Part shown: positions 26,088-34,535 of the stretch, piece by piece
Position numbering within the stretch: position 1 is the stretch's first letter
How the letters are laid out: each line of letters opens with the position of its first letter
Origin: JAXGPX01 sp040766745
Lineage (GTDB): Bacteria > Bacillota > Sulfobacillia > Fermentithermobacillales > Fermentithermobacillaceae
Direction of reading: 5' to 3'
DNA length: 64,000 nucleotides
Assembly: GCA_040766745.1 (NCBI GenBank)
Contig: JAXGPX010000001.1
Coordinates: forward strand, 124,001-188,000
Position numbers and translations under genes: made by a program
Notes under the pieces: generated by a model
What the model saw: only the letters and a program-made list of their open reading frames with translations
The model's database searches: none
What the model was told of the DNA's origin: nothing

Positions 26088-26792
26088 ATGTCCGGGTACT
26101 CTGCTAGGTTCTATGTCGTGCCGGTGATATTTGGATTGGCATGTATCGTAGCTTTACTTGTGAACCTGCCATCCTGGATTAAGATGTACCTGCATACAGA
26201 GTTAGACACCACTTTGATTGTGGTGTCAATTAAGCCTGCATTATTCCCTGGCTACATTACAATATTCCGGCAAAGACGTAAGAGGCAGGCCTCTGGTTTG
26301 AAACAAGGCCTTCTTGATTGGATATTCAAGACTATCAAAAACAGGCTGGCTGCAAAGGCTAGGGCGGTTTCAGGTAATGTCAGAGGTGTTCAAAGGGGCC
26401 TGGATAATAAGGCTGTAAACTTAAAAAGAGACACCGGCAAAGCGAGGCGAGAGCCAGAGGAGACTGAACATAGGATACTCGGGACAGTGGCGGCCTACAA
26501 GCAGTTGGTTGATAAGGCAATCGAGAACATGGAAGTGGCAAAACTGTCGATTCAGGGGAGAATCGGCCTTGATGATCCGTTCGAGACTGCCCTGCTGTGC
26601 GGCAGCCTTTCCGCAATGAGCGGTATATTCGCAAAGCCGTTTAGAAGGAACCAAGCCTGCCGTATTAGATTTGCTCCTGTATATCACATGCCGTACTTTG
26701 CATTAAAAGTAGATACTGTGGTTAGGGTAAGTTTGTTGACTGGACTGAGATTTGTGCTTTTTGCCAAACACGTGATTGTCAGTAGGCCCTGA
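26088..26792 (+). CDS. DUF2953 protein (YtfI-like)
   Basis: A membrane-anchored protein of about 234 residues, with one N-terminal helix (VVPVIFGLACIVALLV) and a C-terminal DUF2953 segment (GRIGLDDPFETALLCGSLSAM). It is next to ytfJ as in Bacillus. Function unknown; expressed in sporulation in relatives. The ATG at 26088 has AAAGG seven bases upstream; the frame extends to 26049. Confidence 0.82.
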   Translation: MSGYSARFYVVPVIFGLACIVALLVNLPSWIKMYLHTELDTTLIVVSIKPALFPGYITIFRQRRKRQASGLKQGLLDWIFKTIKNRLAAKARAVSGNVRGVQRGLDNKAVNLKRDTGKARREPEETEHRILGTVAAYKQLVDKAIENMEVAKLSIQGRIGLDDPFETALLCGSLSAMSGIFAKPFRRNQACRIRFAPVYHMPYFALKVDTVVRVSLLTGLRFVLFAKHVIVSRP

Positions 26793-26924
26793 GCAACGAG
26801 CCTATTGAGTATTTGCCCCCTGGCCTGCCAGGGAAAGTCATGATTTGTGAGTCTTAAGAGGAATACTAGGACCAGAATTGGAACATGTGCGAGATTGCTC
26901 AGAATCGAAGGGGGTTATCAGGAT

Positions 26925-27383
26925 ATGGGCCATCCTATAGAGAGCCTAATGAAAACTACAATGGAGAGCCTGAAGTCGATGGTAGATGTGAACACTGTTG
27001 TGGGAGATGCAGTGGAGACAAAGGATGGAACTGTGATTGTACCTGTTTCAAGAGTTACTTTTGGATTCGTGGCCGGTGGGGGAGACGAAATTGCAGGTGA
27101 AGGCGAGGGCCAAAGCGCCCAAGGCCAGGGTGGCGGAGCCGATTTTAGCCAGCAGGAGAACCTGCCGTTTACAGGCGGTAGTGGAGCAGGGGTTTCGGTA
27201 AAACCCGTGGGATTTTTGGTTGTAGGCGAAGGGAAAGTGCGTTTTTTGCCTGTAGACTCCAGAGCCATCTATGACCGGCTTCTGGAGGCAGCTCCTGACT
27301 TGCTTGATAGATTTGCAGACATTATCGATAAGAGGGCGGTTGCCGGGAAAGAGGAAGATGAGATTTTTGAGCCTCTACACTGA
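26925..27383 (+). CDS. ytfJ: Spore protein YtfJ (GerW family)
   Basis: A 152-residue protein beginning MGHPIESLMKTTMESLKSMVDVNTVVGD and containing VIVPVSRVTFGFVAGGG, the GerW family core (key part IPVSKVSFGFxAGG in relatives). A Gly/Gln-rich stretch (GEGQSAQGQGGG) lies in the middle. GerW proteins are found in spores and are needed for germination to nutrients in some Bacillus. ATG 26925 follows AAGGGGG. Confidence 0.9.
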   Translation: MGHPIESLMKTTMESLKSMVDVNTVVGDAVETKDGTVIVPVSRVTFGFVAGGGDEIAGEGEGQSAQGQGGGADFSQQENLPFTGGSGAGVSVKPVGFLVVGEGKVRFLPVDSRAIYDRLLEAAPDLLDRFADIIDKRAVAGKEEDEIFEPLH

Positions 27384-27421
27384 ATTTAGCTCAGGAGCCC
27401 GGATAAGGAGAATGCGCTAGC

Positions 27422-28282
27422 ATGAGGCCGATATGGAACGGAACTCTGGCTTTTGGCTTGGTGGTCATACCGGTGAGACTGTATGCTGCTACTGAGAGGA
27501 AAAGCATTTCCTTCAACTTGCTACATTCCCGCTGCAATTCTCCTGTTAAGTACCAGAAGTGGTGCCCTGTTTGTCAGGATCAGTTGGAACCTGGGGAGAT
27601 TGTAAAGGCCTACGAATACGAAAAAGGGAAGTACGTTGCGTTGACTGACGAAGAACTTGAGTCTATGCCGGGGCCTGATGCTCATAAGGTTGAAATCATG
27701 GACTTTGTCAGACTCTCAGACGTAGACCCTGTCTATTTTGAAAGAAGCTACTTCCTTGAACCACGGGAAGGGGCTGAGAAAGCCTACAGGCTTCTTCTTG
27801 AGTCTATGAAGGACCAGGGGAAGGTGGCAATAGCCAGAGTGGCTCTTAGGGCAAAAGAGACTCTGGCAGTTGTAAGGACCTACGGCACGGATCTTATCAT
27901 GCTCGAAACAATGTATTGGCCTGATGAAGTAAGGGCGGGATACGAACTAAAGGTTCCGGGAGAACTGGGTGCTGATGAAAGAGAGAAGAAACTGGCTATC
28001 ACACTGATCGAAGCCCTGTCATCTGGTTTTGAACCTGAGAAGTACAAAAGCCGCCAAAAGGAAGCCATGGCAGAACTTATACAGAAGAAAATACAGGGGA
28101 AGGAAATAATCGCAGAACCAGAGAGGGCACCCGCCCAGGTAATTGACCTTATGGAAGCCCTTAGGCGTAGCGTTGAAAAAGCTAGAACTGATAAACCGGC
28201 AGTTCCAGGCAAAGGTAGGCGAAAGAAGGCTGCCGGAGAAGAAGCGGCCACTATTGCAGACGACGAACGTGATAGTTCATGA
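27422..28282 (+). CDS. ku: Non-homologous end joining protein Ku
   Basis: A 286-residue homodimeric ring that binds double-strand DNA ends and recruits LigD. Starts MRPIWNGTLAFGLVVIPVRLYAATE, typical of bacterial Ku, and has the zinc-like CNSPVKYQKWCPVC segment. The C-terminus is lysine/arginine-rich (GKGRRKKAAGEE), which extends DNA binding. Its stop overlaps the ligase start (ATGA). Confidence 0.96.
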   Translation: MRPIWNGTLAFGLVVIPVRLYAATERKSISFNLLHSRCNSPVKYQKWCPVCQDQLEPGEIVKAYEYEKGKYVALTDEELESMPGPDAHKVEIMDFVRLSDVDPVYFERSYFLEPREGAEKAYRLLLESMKDQGKVAIARVALRAKETLAVVRTYGTDLIMLETMYWPDEVRAGYELKVPGELGADEREKKLAITLIEALSSGFEPEKYKSRQKEAMAELIQKKIQGKEIIAEPERAPAQVIDLMEALRRSVEKARTDKPAVPGKGRRKKAAGEEAATIADDERDSS

Positions 28283-29298
28283 ACGTGACACCAGGTGAAA
28301 CTATACATGGCCAAATGCCCCTGTGCAAAGCCATGCCTGCCGGAATGCCTGATGTTTCCCCTATGCTTGCTGAAACATGCCCCGGCCCTTTTGATGACAG
28401 TGATTGGCTTTATGAAATCAAATGGGATGGATACAGGTGCCTTCTGTACCTCAAAGACTCAGATATATTCCTTAGGTCCAGAAACGGTAATTCGCTAAAT
28501 AACCGGTTTTCCGGGCTGGAGTCTATTATCCATTCAGTTCGGCACAGTAAAGCAAAAAACCTCATTGCAGACGGTGAGATTGTTGCATTTCAAAATGGCG
28601 CACCCAATTTTTCCTATCTTAAATCAAACCCTGATTCAGCAGTATATGTAGCCTTTGATTTGGTGTATCTAAACGATCAGTTTCTGATACAGATGCCTCT
28701 TGTTAAACGCAGGGACCTACTACTGGAACTGTTTTCGTGGGAAGGTTTTATCAATTATTCAGAATCCCATTCAGGCAATGGTTCAGTTCTGTTTAGCTTC
28801 GCCAGGGAAAGAGATTTAGAAGGCGTTATGGCAAAGAGAAAAGACAGTCTGTATTTTCCCGGCAAGCGTACACGCAACTGGTTGAAAATAAGAAACTTCA
28901 AGGAAGAAGAGTTTTGGGTTCTTGGATACCTTCCTTCTCCGGGAAGGGAAATCGGATCTTTGGTGGTTGGGCGCGAGGTTCAAGACAAGTCTGGTTCGGC
29001 CCTATCTACCGGCACCAGATTGTCATTATTAAATACCGGTAGCAAGGATAGGTTGTTTGCGGTGGTTGGCCGCGTATCATCAGGCCTGGACACAGAAATG
29101 GAAAAGGAGTTGCTGGCAGCATTTGGCCTGCTTAAAGATACTAGGGAGTTATGTGTACAGGGGAAACTACCAAAAACTCTGCTGCGACGTGTACGTTGGA
29201 TCAGGCCGTATTTTGGGGTTCAGGTCCAGTATACCGAGATTACGCCTGACGGCAGCCTCAGGCATCCTGTGCTGCGAGGTATTGTGGGTATGCGGTAA
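28279..29298 (+). CDS. ligD: ATP-dependent DNA ligase (LigD ligase domain)
   Basis: A 339-residue stand-alone ligase that seals ends held by Ku. The AMP-accepting lysine is in the motif KWDGYR at about residue 48; SRNGNS, DGEIVAF, GVMAKRKDS and NWLKIRNF are the further nucleotidyltransferase motifs, followed by an OB-fold. In many bacteria the ligase, polymerase and phosphoesterase domains are fused; here the ligase and polymerase are separate and no phosphoesterase domain is present. Confidence 0.94.
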   Translation: MNVTPGETIHGQMPLCKAMPAGMPDVSPMLAETCPGPFDDSDWLYEIKWDGYRCLLYLKDSDIFLRSRNGNSLNNRFSGLESIIHSVRHSKAKNLIADGEIVAFQNGAPNFSYLKSNPDSAVYVAFDLVYLNDQFLIQMPLVKRRDLLLELFSWEGFINYSESHSGNGSVLFSFARERDLEGVMAKRKDSLYFPGKRTRNWLKIRNFKEEEFWVLGYLPSPGREIGSLVVGREVQDKSGSALSTGTRLSLLNTGSKDRLFAVVGRVSSGLDTEMEKELLAAFGLLKDTRELCVQGKLPKTLLRRVRWIRPYFGVQVQYTEITPDGSLRHPVLRGIVGMR

Positions 29299-29416
29299 TG
29301 CCCCAACTGGGTTTGCGGGCCATGTGCCGTGTACTTGGGGGCACATGGGGCTATAAACCGGCCCTTGGCGTCATCAGGCGTACACTGCTGTCAGGTTACA
29401 GGTTAGGGGGTAGCAA

Positions 29417-30361
29417 ATGCCTGCAGGCATTACAGGTATAAGAGATAAGCGGGTTTCTGTTGCAGTAGGCAACCGCAGAGTGAGTATTTCAAATCTAGAC
29501 AAAGTGCTGTGGCCCAATGAAGGTTTTACCAAAGGTGACTTGATCGAATATTATGCAGCCATAAGCAAATTTCTGCTTCCTCACCTGAGCGACAGGCCCC
29601 TGTCCCTTGTACGATTTCCCCATGGAATTTCTCAGGAAGGTTTTTACCAAAAGGATGCACCTCAGGGTACTCCTGATTGGGTTCGGATAGCGCCTGTATG
29701 GTCCAAGGACAAAGATTCGTATATCAACTTCGTGCTTTGCGATAACACAGAGACCCTTGTCTGGATGGCTAACCTTGGTGTCATTGAAATAAACCCATGG
29801 CTATCCAGGTATCAGACATTGGAAAATCCCGACTTTGCAGTATTTGACATTGATCCCTCGGAGGGGTCTACCTGGCGAGACGTAGTGATCGTAGCAAGAA
29901 TGGTTAAGGAATTGCTCGATGAATGGAATATCAAAGGGTTTCCCAAAGTGTCAGGCGCAACAGGAGTTCATATATATGTACCCATTGATCCTGTGTATGA
30001 CTACAAAGAGTCAGCGGCTTTTGTACAGTTCGCAGCAACCATAATACAGGGGGCATATCCTGAAAAAGTCACTCTGGAGCGAAAAGTCAAAGACCGGTAT
30101 GGCCATGTATACATTGATTTTCCACAGAATGCCCGGGGACAGACTATTTCGACAGTGTACGGCGTAAGAGCATTAGATGGGGCCCCGGTTTCGATACCGG
30201 TTTCGTGGGATGAACTGGACCGTGTTACTCCCCGGTCATGGAATATAAAAACTGCCCTCAAGAGACTACAAGAATCAGGGGACTTGTTTGTGGAAGTACT
30301 TACAAGTCGACAGAACATAGGTCCCATTTTACGAACGGCGCTTTCCGGGAAAACTACTTGA
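29417..30361 (+). CDS. LigD polymerase domain (primase-polymerase for NHEJ)
   Basis: A 314-residue archaeo-eukaryotic primase-like polymerase that fills gaps with ribonucleotides during end joining. Catalytic aspartates are in FDIDPSEG, and KVSGATGVHIYVP is the nucleotide-binding motif. The start is ATG 29417 after AGGGGGTAG. The 118 bases between it and the ligase gene hold nothing clear. Confidence 0.94.
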   Translation: MPAGITGIRDKRVSVAVGNRRVSISNLDKVLWPNEGFTKGDLIEYYAAISKFLLPHLSDRPLSLVRFPHGISQEGFYQKDAPQGTPDWVRIAPVWSKDKDSYINFVLCDNTETLVWMANLGVIEINPWLSRYQTLENPDFAVFDIDPSEGSTWRDVVIVARMVKELLDEWNIKGFPKVSGATGVHIYVPIDPVYDYKESAAFVQFAATIIQGAYPEKVTLERKVKDRYGHVYIDFPQNARGQTISTVYGVRALDGAPVSIPVSWDELDRVTPRSWNIKTALKRLQESGDLFVEVLTSRQNIGPILRTALSGKTT

Positions 30362-30380
30362 GCTACCGCTCTAAGGAGGG

Positions 30381-30710
30381 ATGGTTCTGGGAAGACGCCG
30401 TTCAAGACGTCCGGTGAATCCTGACGCGGCCAGGGCACTGGATCAGTTGAAGTACGAAGTCGCCCAGGAACTAGGAATGATAAGGGGTGGAGGTGAAGAT
30501 GAACTCCGGGCCAATCTGGATAATATGAAGTATGAGATTGCCGAGGAGTTAGGCTTAGCCGACAAAATCCGTACTGTAGGCTGGCCTAATATGACCTCCA
30601 GAGAATGTGGCATTATCGGGGGCCACCTTGGAGGCCGGCTCGGCGGCCAGATGGTCAAGAGAATGATAGAGTTTGCCGAAACCCACATGGCCCAAAATCA
30701 GCAGCGGTAG
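30381..30710 (+). CDS. Small acid-soluble spore protein, alpha/beta type, with duplicated N-terminal motif
   Basis: A 109-residue spore DNA-coating protein. The second half has the SASP signature LDNMKYEIAEELG (residues 46-58), MTSRECG (71-77) and GGQMVKRMIEFAE (88-100). A second copy of the first element, LDQLKYEVAQELG, precedes it at residues 20-32. Usual SASPs are 60-75 residues with one copy. AAGGAGGG precedes the ATG, 19 bases after the NHEJ polymerase gene, so NHEJ and the SASP may share a forespore promoter. Confidence 0.9.
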   Translation: MVLGRRRSRRPVNPDAARALDQLKYEVAQELGMIRGGGEDELRANLDNMKYEIAEELGLADKIRTVGWPNMTSRECGIIGGHLGGRLGGQMVKRMIEFAETHMAQNQQR

Positions 30711-30845
30711 CAGGGCAAGGGTCAAAGTCCAATTGATTGAACACGCCGGATGGGTGAAATCTTGCAGGTGATTGAAGCCTTGAGGCTGATCGAAACCTCG
30801 CGGTTTTCACGGTTGAAGCCTTTCGGCAAATCGCTCATCAATTGG

Positions 30846-30953
30846 GGCGGGCTCTTGCCCGCCGGTTTGCCACAAGCCTACGGGACGCCGGATAGTCCGG
30901 CCCCTATTCCAGGAGAGTGCCGCGTAGATCAAAATTCCGCCGGATAACCCGGC
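30846..30953. repeat. Cluster of GC-rich hairpins with a repeated GCCGGATA unit
   Basis: The 363-base gap between the SASP and spmA has no convincing gene. It contains the hairpin GGCGGGC-TCTT-GCCCGCC (30846-30863) and two copies of a near-palindrome, GCCGGATAGTCCGGC (30887-30901) and GCCGGATAACCCGGC (30939-30953), 52 bases apart, each followed by a sequence ending in ATTCCAG. Could be intergenic repeat elements or RNA structure. Confidence 0.6.
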
Positions 30954-31073
30954 ACTTCTGGCCTCATTCCAGCTCAAGAACCCACATACTTTAGGAAAAG
31001 AACTACTTTACCATTTTGTATAAAGTTCGTGGTTTGGACTTTACCTTTGGAGAGATGAGAGAGGTGGAATTCC

Positions 31074-31643
31074 TTGAATGCTGTGTGGCTTTTTATGATG
31101 ATTTTCGGATCTGTGGTTGCGCTGGCCACAGGTAACGTAGACGCCATGATGTCCTCGGTGCTCGATGGAGCTTATAATGCGGTCCAGCTTATGATAAGCC
31201 TGGCAGGGATGTTTTGCCTGTGGGTAGGAATTGAGCGGCTTGCAGATGAATCGGGCCTTATAGATGTTCTGGCCAGGATTACCCGTCCTATTCTTGGGCC
31301 ATTGTTTCCCTATGTAAGGGACAGAGAAAGGGTTATGGGTGCTGTATCAGCAACTGTGATCTCTAACATCTTGGGGCTGAGTTCTCAAACCCCCCTGGGC
31401 CTGAAGGCCATGGCTGAGATTAAGGCAGTCCACGGGGAACGGGACCAAGGCATTCAGTCAATGATTACCCTTGTGGTCATAAGCGCGGCAGGATTCTGCA
31501 TATTTCCATCTGGTGTTATAGCCCTCAGGGCAGCCCTGGGGTCAGAGAGTCCTGCCATAGTCGCCGGGCCGACAGCAGTGGCCGGACTGGTAGCAACATG
31601 TGCAGGGCTAGTAGCCCACCGGTTCATTCGGGGACGGTCCTAA
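31074..31643 (+). CDS. spmA: Spore maturation protein A
   Basis: A 189-residue membrane protein of the nucleoside-recognition (Gate) family, needed for spore core dehydration in Bacillus. The ISNILGLSSQTPLGLKAM segment is the family motif. Starts with TTG 31074 after GAGAGGTGG. Its last codons and stop lie within a copy of the repeat that fills the gap to spmB (GGACGGTCCTAA). Confidence 0.9.
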   Translation: MNAVWLFMMIFGSVVALATGNVDAMMSSVLDGAYNAVQLMISLAGMFCLWVGIERLADESGLIDVLARITRPILGPLFPYVRDRERVMGAVSATVISNILGLSSQTPLGLKAMAEIKAVHGERDQGIQSMITLVVISAAGFCIFPSGVIALRAALGSESPAIVAGPTAVAGLVATCAGLVAHRFIRGRS

Positions 31644-31777
31644 TTTTTCACCTGAACGGAACAAGAAGGCCTGGTACGGGGCTGGTGGAACGCCGGGACG
31701 GTTCTAGCGTTTCACCGAGGTAAACAGAGCAAAAAAGCGGTTCTAGATGAAACGCAGGGACTGTCCCAATTTCTCAG
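31631..31777. repeat. Three-copy GGGACNGT repeat element between spmA and spmB
   Basis: Three direct copies start at 31631 (GGGACGGTCCTAATTTTTCA), 31695 (GGGACGGTTCTAGCGTTTCA) and 31758 (GGGACTGTCCCAATTTCTCA), spaced 64 and 63 bases. The second copy also forms an imperfect inverted repeat with TGAAACGCAGGGACTGTCCC at 31748-31767 (16 of 20). This resembles short dispersed palindromic elements seen in Clostridia. Confidence 0.7.
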
Positions 31778-31793
31778 TCTGGAGGTGACGAAC

Positions 31794-32324
31794 ATGTTTT
31801 TTCTGGCTAAATTGGGTGTATATGCGTTTCCTGTTCTTCTTATTGGTGTACCGTTATATGCCTGGGCAAAAGGGGTTCGAGTATACGAGACTTTCGTTAA
31901 GGGTGCCGAAGAGGGGCTGAAAATCGTTGTGGGGACTCTCCCGTACCTGGTAGCTATATTCGTAGGGATATCATGTTTCAGAGGCTCAGGAGCGCTTGAT
32001 CTTGCCGCCCGGTATTTGAGCCGTGTACTTAAGCCCTTGGGTATACCGGCTGACGTACTCCCTTTGATAATCACCAGGCCTATAAGCGGCAGCGGAGCCC
32101 TTGCTGTAACCGGTGACATTCTGCGGACACACGGGCCTGATACTCCAATTGGGCTCCTTGCATCGATCCTTCAAGGTGCCACTGATACTACTTTCTATGT
32201 TGTGACCCTCTACTTTGGCTCAGTCGGGATTAGAAAGTCAAAACATGCCCTTGCAGCTTGCCTGATAGGAGATTTTTTCGGTTTTCTTACCGGTTTTATC
32301 ATATGGAAAATGATGATTTTCTAG
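31794..32324 (+). CDS. spmB: Spore maturation protein B
   Basis: A 176-residue Gate-family membrane protein that works with SpmA. RPISGSGALAVTGDIL and QGATDTTFYVVTLYFGSVGI are family motifs. ATG 31794 follows GGAGGTGAC with good spacing; a GTG at 31785 is inside that site. SpmA and SpmB are usually adjacent; here the repeat element separates them by 150 bases. Confidence 0.92.
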   Translation: MFFLAKLGVYAFPVLLIGVPLYAWAKGVRVYETFVKGAEEGLKIVVGTLPYLVAIFVGISCFRGSGALDLAARYLSRVLKPLGIPADVLPLIITRPISGSGALAVTGDILRTHGPDTPIGLLASILQGATDTTFYVVTLYFGSVGIRKSKHALAACLIGDFFGFLTGFIIWKMMIF

Positions 32325-32371
32325 CCCGGCCAGTTGATGGGCGACTAATCCAGGTAGCCTGCAGCCAATGC

Positions 32372-33235
32372 TTATTTGCATCTCAAAGTAACAAGCACCA
32401 GTTCGGGCCGGTTGAACACCCTTACCTGGTAAAATCCGCTGTTCCCCAGGCCTCTGCTGACGACCATAACAGTATTGCCTTTTGTATACAATCCTGCAGT
32501 ATAGCGCGGCCTGAGTCCCTGCCCAGGTGCTATAAGGCCACCTATTCCAGGTAACCGTATGAGCCCTCCGTGTGCATGGCCGGCAAGCACTAAATCGGCC
32601 TTACTAGATGAATATGTACCCATGAGTTGGGGCCTATGGGCTAGAAGAATAGTAAAGGCACCTGCTCCAACGTCGCCGGAGATCTGCGATAATGCATGCT
32701 CATACTGGCTTTTTTGCTCTTGGCGTTCGGAGCCGAAAACTGACGGATCGTCCAATCCCGCTATGTATATCTTGCTGTTTCCCCTGGGATACTCCTGGGC
32801 CTGGTTCCTCAAAACTACGGCTCCGTAATCCTCGATTAGCCCTTGGACTGAATCAAACCGTCCCGACCATATTTCGTGATTACCGGTGACGTAATATAAC
32901 GGAGCCAGGCCTTGTATTCCCTCAAGGAGGGCAATTGCAGGGCCCCAGCTGAAAGGCCTTTCATCAAATAGATCACCTGAAATGGCAATAAGGTCCGGCT
33001 CAAACCGGGAAATCTCAGACACAAGAACTGATTGGCCGTGGCCGAAAGTATTTCCATGAAGGTCTGAAACAAGTGCTATTCTGAAGCCGTCGAATTCGGG
33101 CGGCATGTTTTCAAATGTAATTTCGTACTGTGTTACCTGAAGAGAAGTGTTCTCGATATGCAGCAAGAATGCCGCTATGCCTGCAATTGTAAGAACGGCA
33201 ATCCAAAATGCAGATCTACCTGTTATAGTCGCCAA
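32372..33235 (-). CDS. Membrane-anchored metallophosphoesterase (YkuE/YaeI type)
   Basis: A 287-residue calcineurin-like phosphoesterase with an N-terminal anchor helix (FWIAVLTIAGIAAFLLHI). Metal-binding motifs are LVSDLHGN, SGDLFDE, VTGNHE and LAGHAHGG. Such proteins hydrolyse pyrophosphate bonds of lipids such as UDP-diacylglucosamine; the substrate here is unknown. Start is TTG at 33235 with AGGGGGAAAG upstream on the minus strand. It is convergent with spmB and divergent from the FNR-type regulator. Confidence 0.9.
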   Translation of the reverse strand: MATITGRSAFWIAVLTIAGIAAFLLHIENTSLQVTQYEITFENMPPEFDGFRIALVSDLHGNTFGHGQSVLVSEISRFEPDLIAISGDLFDERPFSWGPAIALLEGIQGLAPLYYVTGNHEIWSGRFDSVQGLIEDYGAVVLRNQAQEYPRGNSKIYIAGLDDPSVFGSERQEQKSQYEHALSQISGDVGAGAFTILLAHRPQLMGTYSSSKADLVLAGHAHGGLIRLPGIGGLIAPGQGLRPRYTAGLYTKGNTVMVVSRGLGNSGFYQVRVFNRPELVLVTLRCK

Positions 33236-33407
33236 ATCAGTCTTTCCCCCTAACAGTACTTGCCTGTGAGCCTAAATCAACCAATATAATAGAGACGGTT
33301 ATCAAACTCGAAAGGTTCTGATAGATGAGACGGCGCCAGGGCAGGCAGGTGGATACGGCCCTGCCGTAACTCAGTTTATCAGAATATGAAAGACAGGGGT
33401 GGCCCTT

Positions 33408-34094
33408 ATGGAAAGCACTTACATGTGTGCAGCCGGTGTGCCGGTTTTTCAGTCTCTATCCCAAGAGGAATTACAGGAACTCGGAAAATCAATGAGGCAC
33501 AGGCAGTACCGCAAAGGTCAGATAATAGCCGTCGCAGGAGAACCTGTAAAACATCTCTTCATAGTGGCCAGGGGCAGATTGAACCTGGTGCATACCAGCT
33601 CTTCAGGTAGGGAACAGGTGGTCAGAACTGCAGGGCCCGGCGAGTCTTTTGGCGAATTAGCCTTGTTTACTCAGGCTGTTTTTGAAGGTGATTTGATATG
33701 TGCTGAAGATACAGAAGTTTGCCTACTCCACAGAGACTCAGTTCAATTGCTGATGGCCCGAAACCAAGACGTGGCTTTGAGACTAGCCGAAACCCTTGCC
33801 CATAGGCTTTCTAAGGCAGAGGGGGTCATAGCCGGCCTAGGGTTGAAGGATGTCGGGCAGCGCCTTGCCCGGGAACTCTTACTTCTTGCTGAGCATGGTG
33901 ATGTGACTGACGCAGGCGTTGTAATCAAGATACCTGTTCCATGGGCAGAAGTTGCTGCCAGGATAGGCACCACACCTGAAACACTGAGCAGGAGATTAGG
34001 CGCTTTTGCAGACCAGGGCATTATCAGGCAAGAAGGAGCCAGGTTGCTGGTAATCCTCGACCCAGAGAAACTTCACCTGTTGGCAAGGGCTTAG
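33408..34094 (+). CDS. CRP/FNR family transcriptional regulator
   Basis: A 228-residue regulator with a cyclic-nucleotide-binding-like domain (residues 10-125, PGESFGELALF), a dimer helix and a winged helix. The recognition helix TTPETLSRRL carries the E-x-x-S-R pattern with which FNR reads TTGAT half sites. The cysteine cluster needed for the FNR iron-sulfur centre is not seen, so the signal is something else (redox, CO, NO or metal). ATG 33408 follows GGGGTGG. It precedes a metal-transport pair. Confidence 0.88.
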   Translation: MESTYMCAAGVPVFQSLSQEELQELGKSMRHRQYRKGQIIAVAGEPVKHLFIVARGRLNLVHTSSSGREQVVRTAGPGESFGELALFTQAVFEGDLICAEDTEVCLLHRDSVQLLMARNQDVALRLAETLAHRLSKAEGVIAGLGLKDVGQRLARELLLLAEHGDVTDAGVVIKIPVPWAEVAARIGTTPETLSRRLGAFADQGIIRQEGARLLVILDPEKLHLLARA

Positions 34095-34121
34095 CAAACT
34101 GCACCAACATCTTCAAAATAG

Positions 34122-34135
34122 TTGATCTACGTCAA
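34122..34135. promoter_or_regulatory. FNR/DNR-type binding site
   Basis: TTGAT-CTAC-GTCAA is one base off the symmetric FNR box TTGAT-N4-ATCAA and fits the TTGAT/TTGAC half sites of DNR-like proteins. It sits just after the FNR-family gene and about 100 bases before the metal-binding protein gene. Confidence 0.6.
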
Positions 34136-34232
34136 TGTCTACATTTTTCTATTGTGGCATCATACCTGTGAGGCTCATTGGGCTTCGTCAAGCAAGGCTT
34201 AAATAAGACTCAAATGTATGGGAGGTATTCGC

Positions 34233-34463
34233 ATGAAAAAGCAGATGATTATGCTCAGAAACCTCAATTGCCCTAATTGTGCCGCCAAGTTGGAAAAGGC
34301 ACTCTCCAAAATGGAAGGGGTAAAGTCGGCTAAGGTCAGTTTCGGTTCAGGCATTCTTAACATTGAGTATGACAACGAAAAACTGCCGGAAGATAAGATC
34401 AAGCAGATGATTGCGCAGTTCAACGTAGGGGTTGGCGCGGTTCTTCCAGGGCGCAGTGTCTAG
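34233..34463 (+). CDS. Heavy-metal-associated (HMA) domain protein
   Basis: A 76-residue ferredoxin-fold metallochaperone with the metal-binding motif NCPNCAAKLE (CxxC). It probably hands a thiophilic ion to the ATPase encoded 70 bases downstream. ATG 34233 with GGGAGG upstream; an earlier ATG at 34218 lies in front of that site. Confidence 0.88.
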   Translation: MKKQMIMLRNLNCPNCAAKLEKALSKMEGVKSAKVSFGSGILNIEYDNEKLPEDKIKQMIAQFNVGVGAVLPGRSV

Positions 34464-34535
34464 AAGAAAAAAAGCACCGGCTTTGTGGCATGACATATGC
34501 AATTGCCAAGTGGTATCTGCAAGGGAGGCGGGAAT

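Noticed and set aside
27880..28314. Minus-strand ORF (144 codons) across the Ku 3' end
   Set aside because: Ser/Ala/Phe-rich shadow with no family pattern; Ku is clear in the other strand.
30750..30947. 65-codon ORF between the SASP gene and spmA
   Set aside because: It runs through the GC-rich hairpin repeats and has no ribosome site; its translation reflects the repeats.
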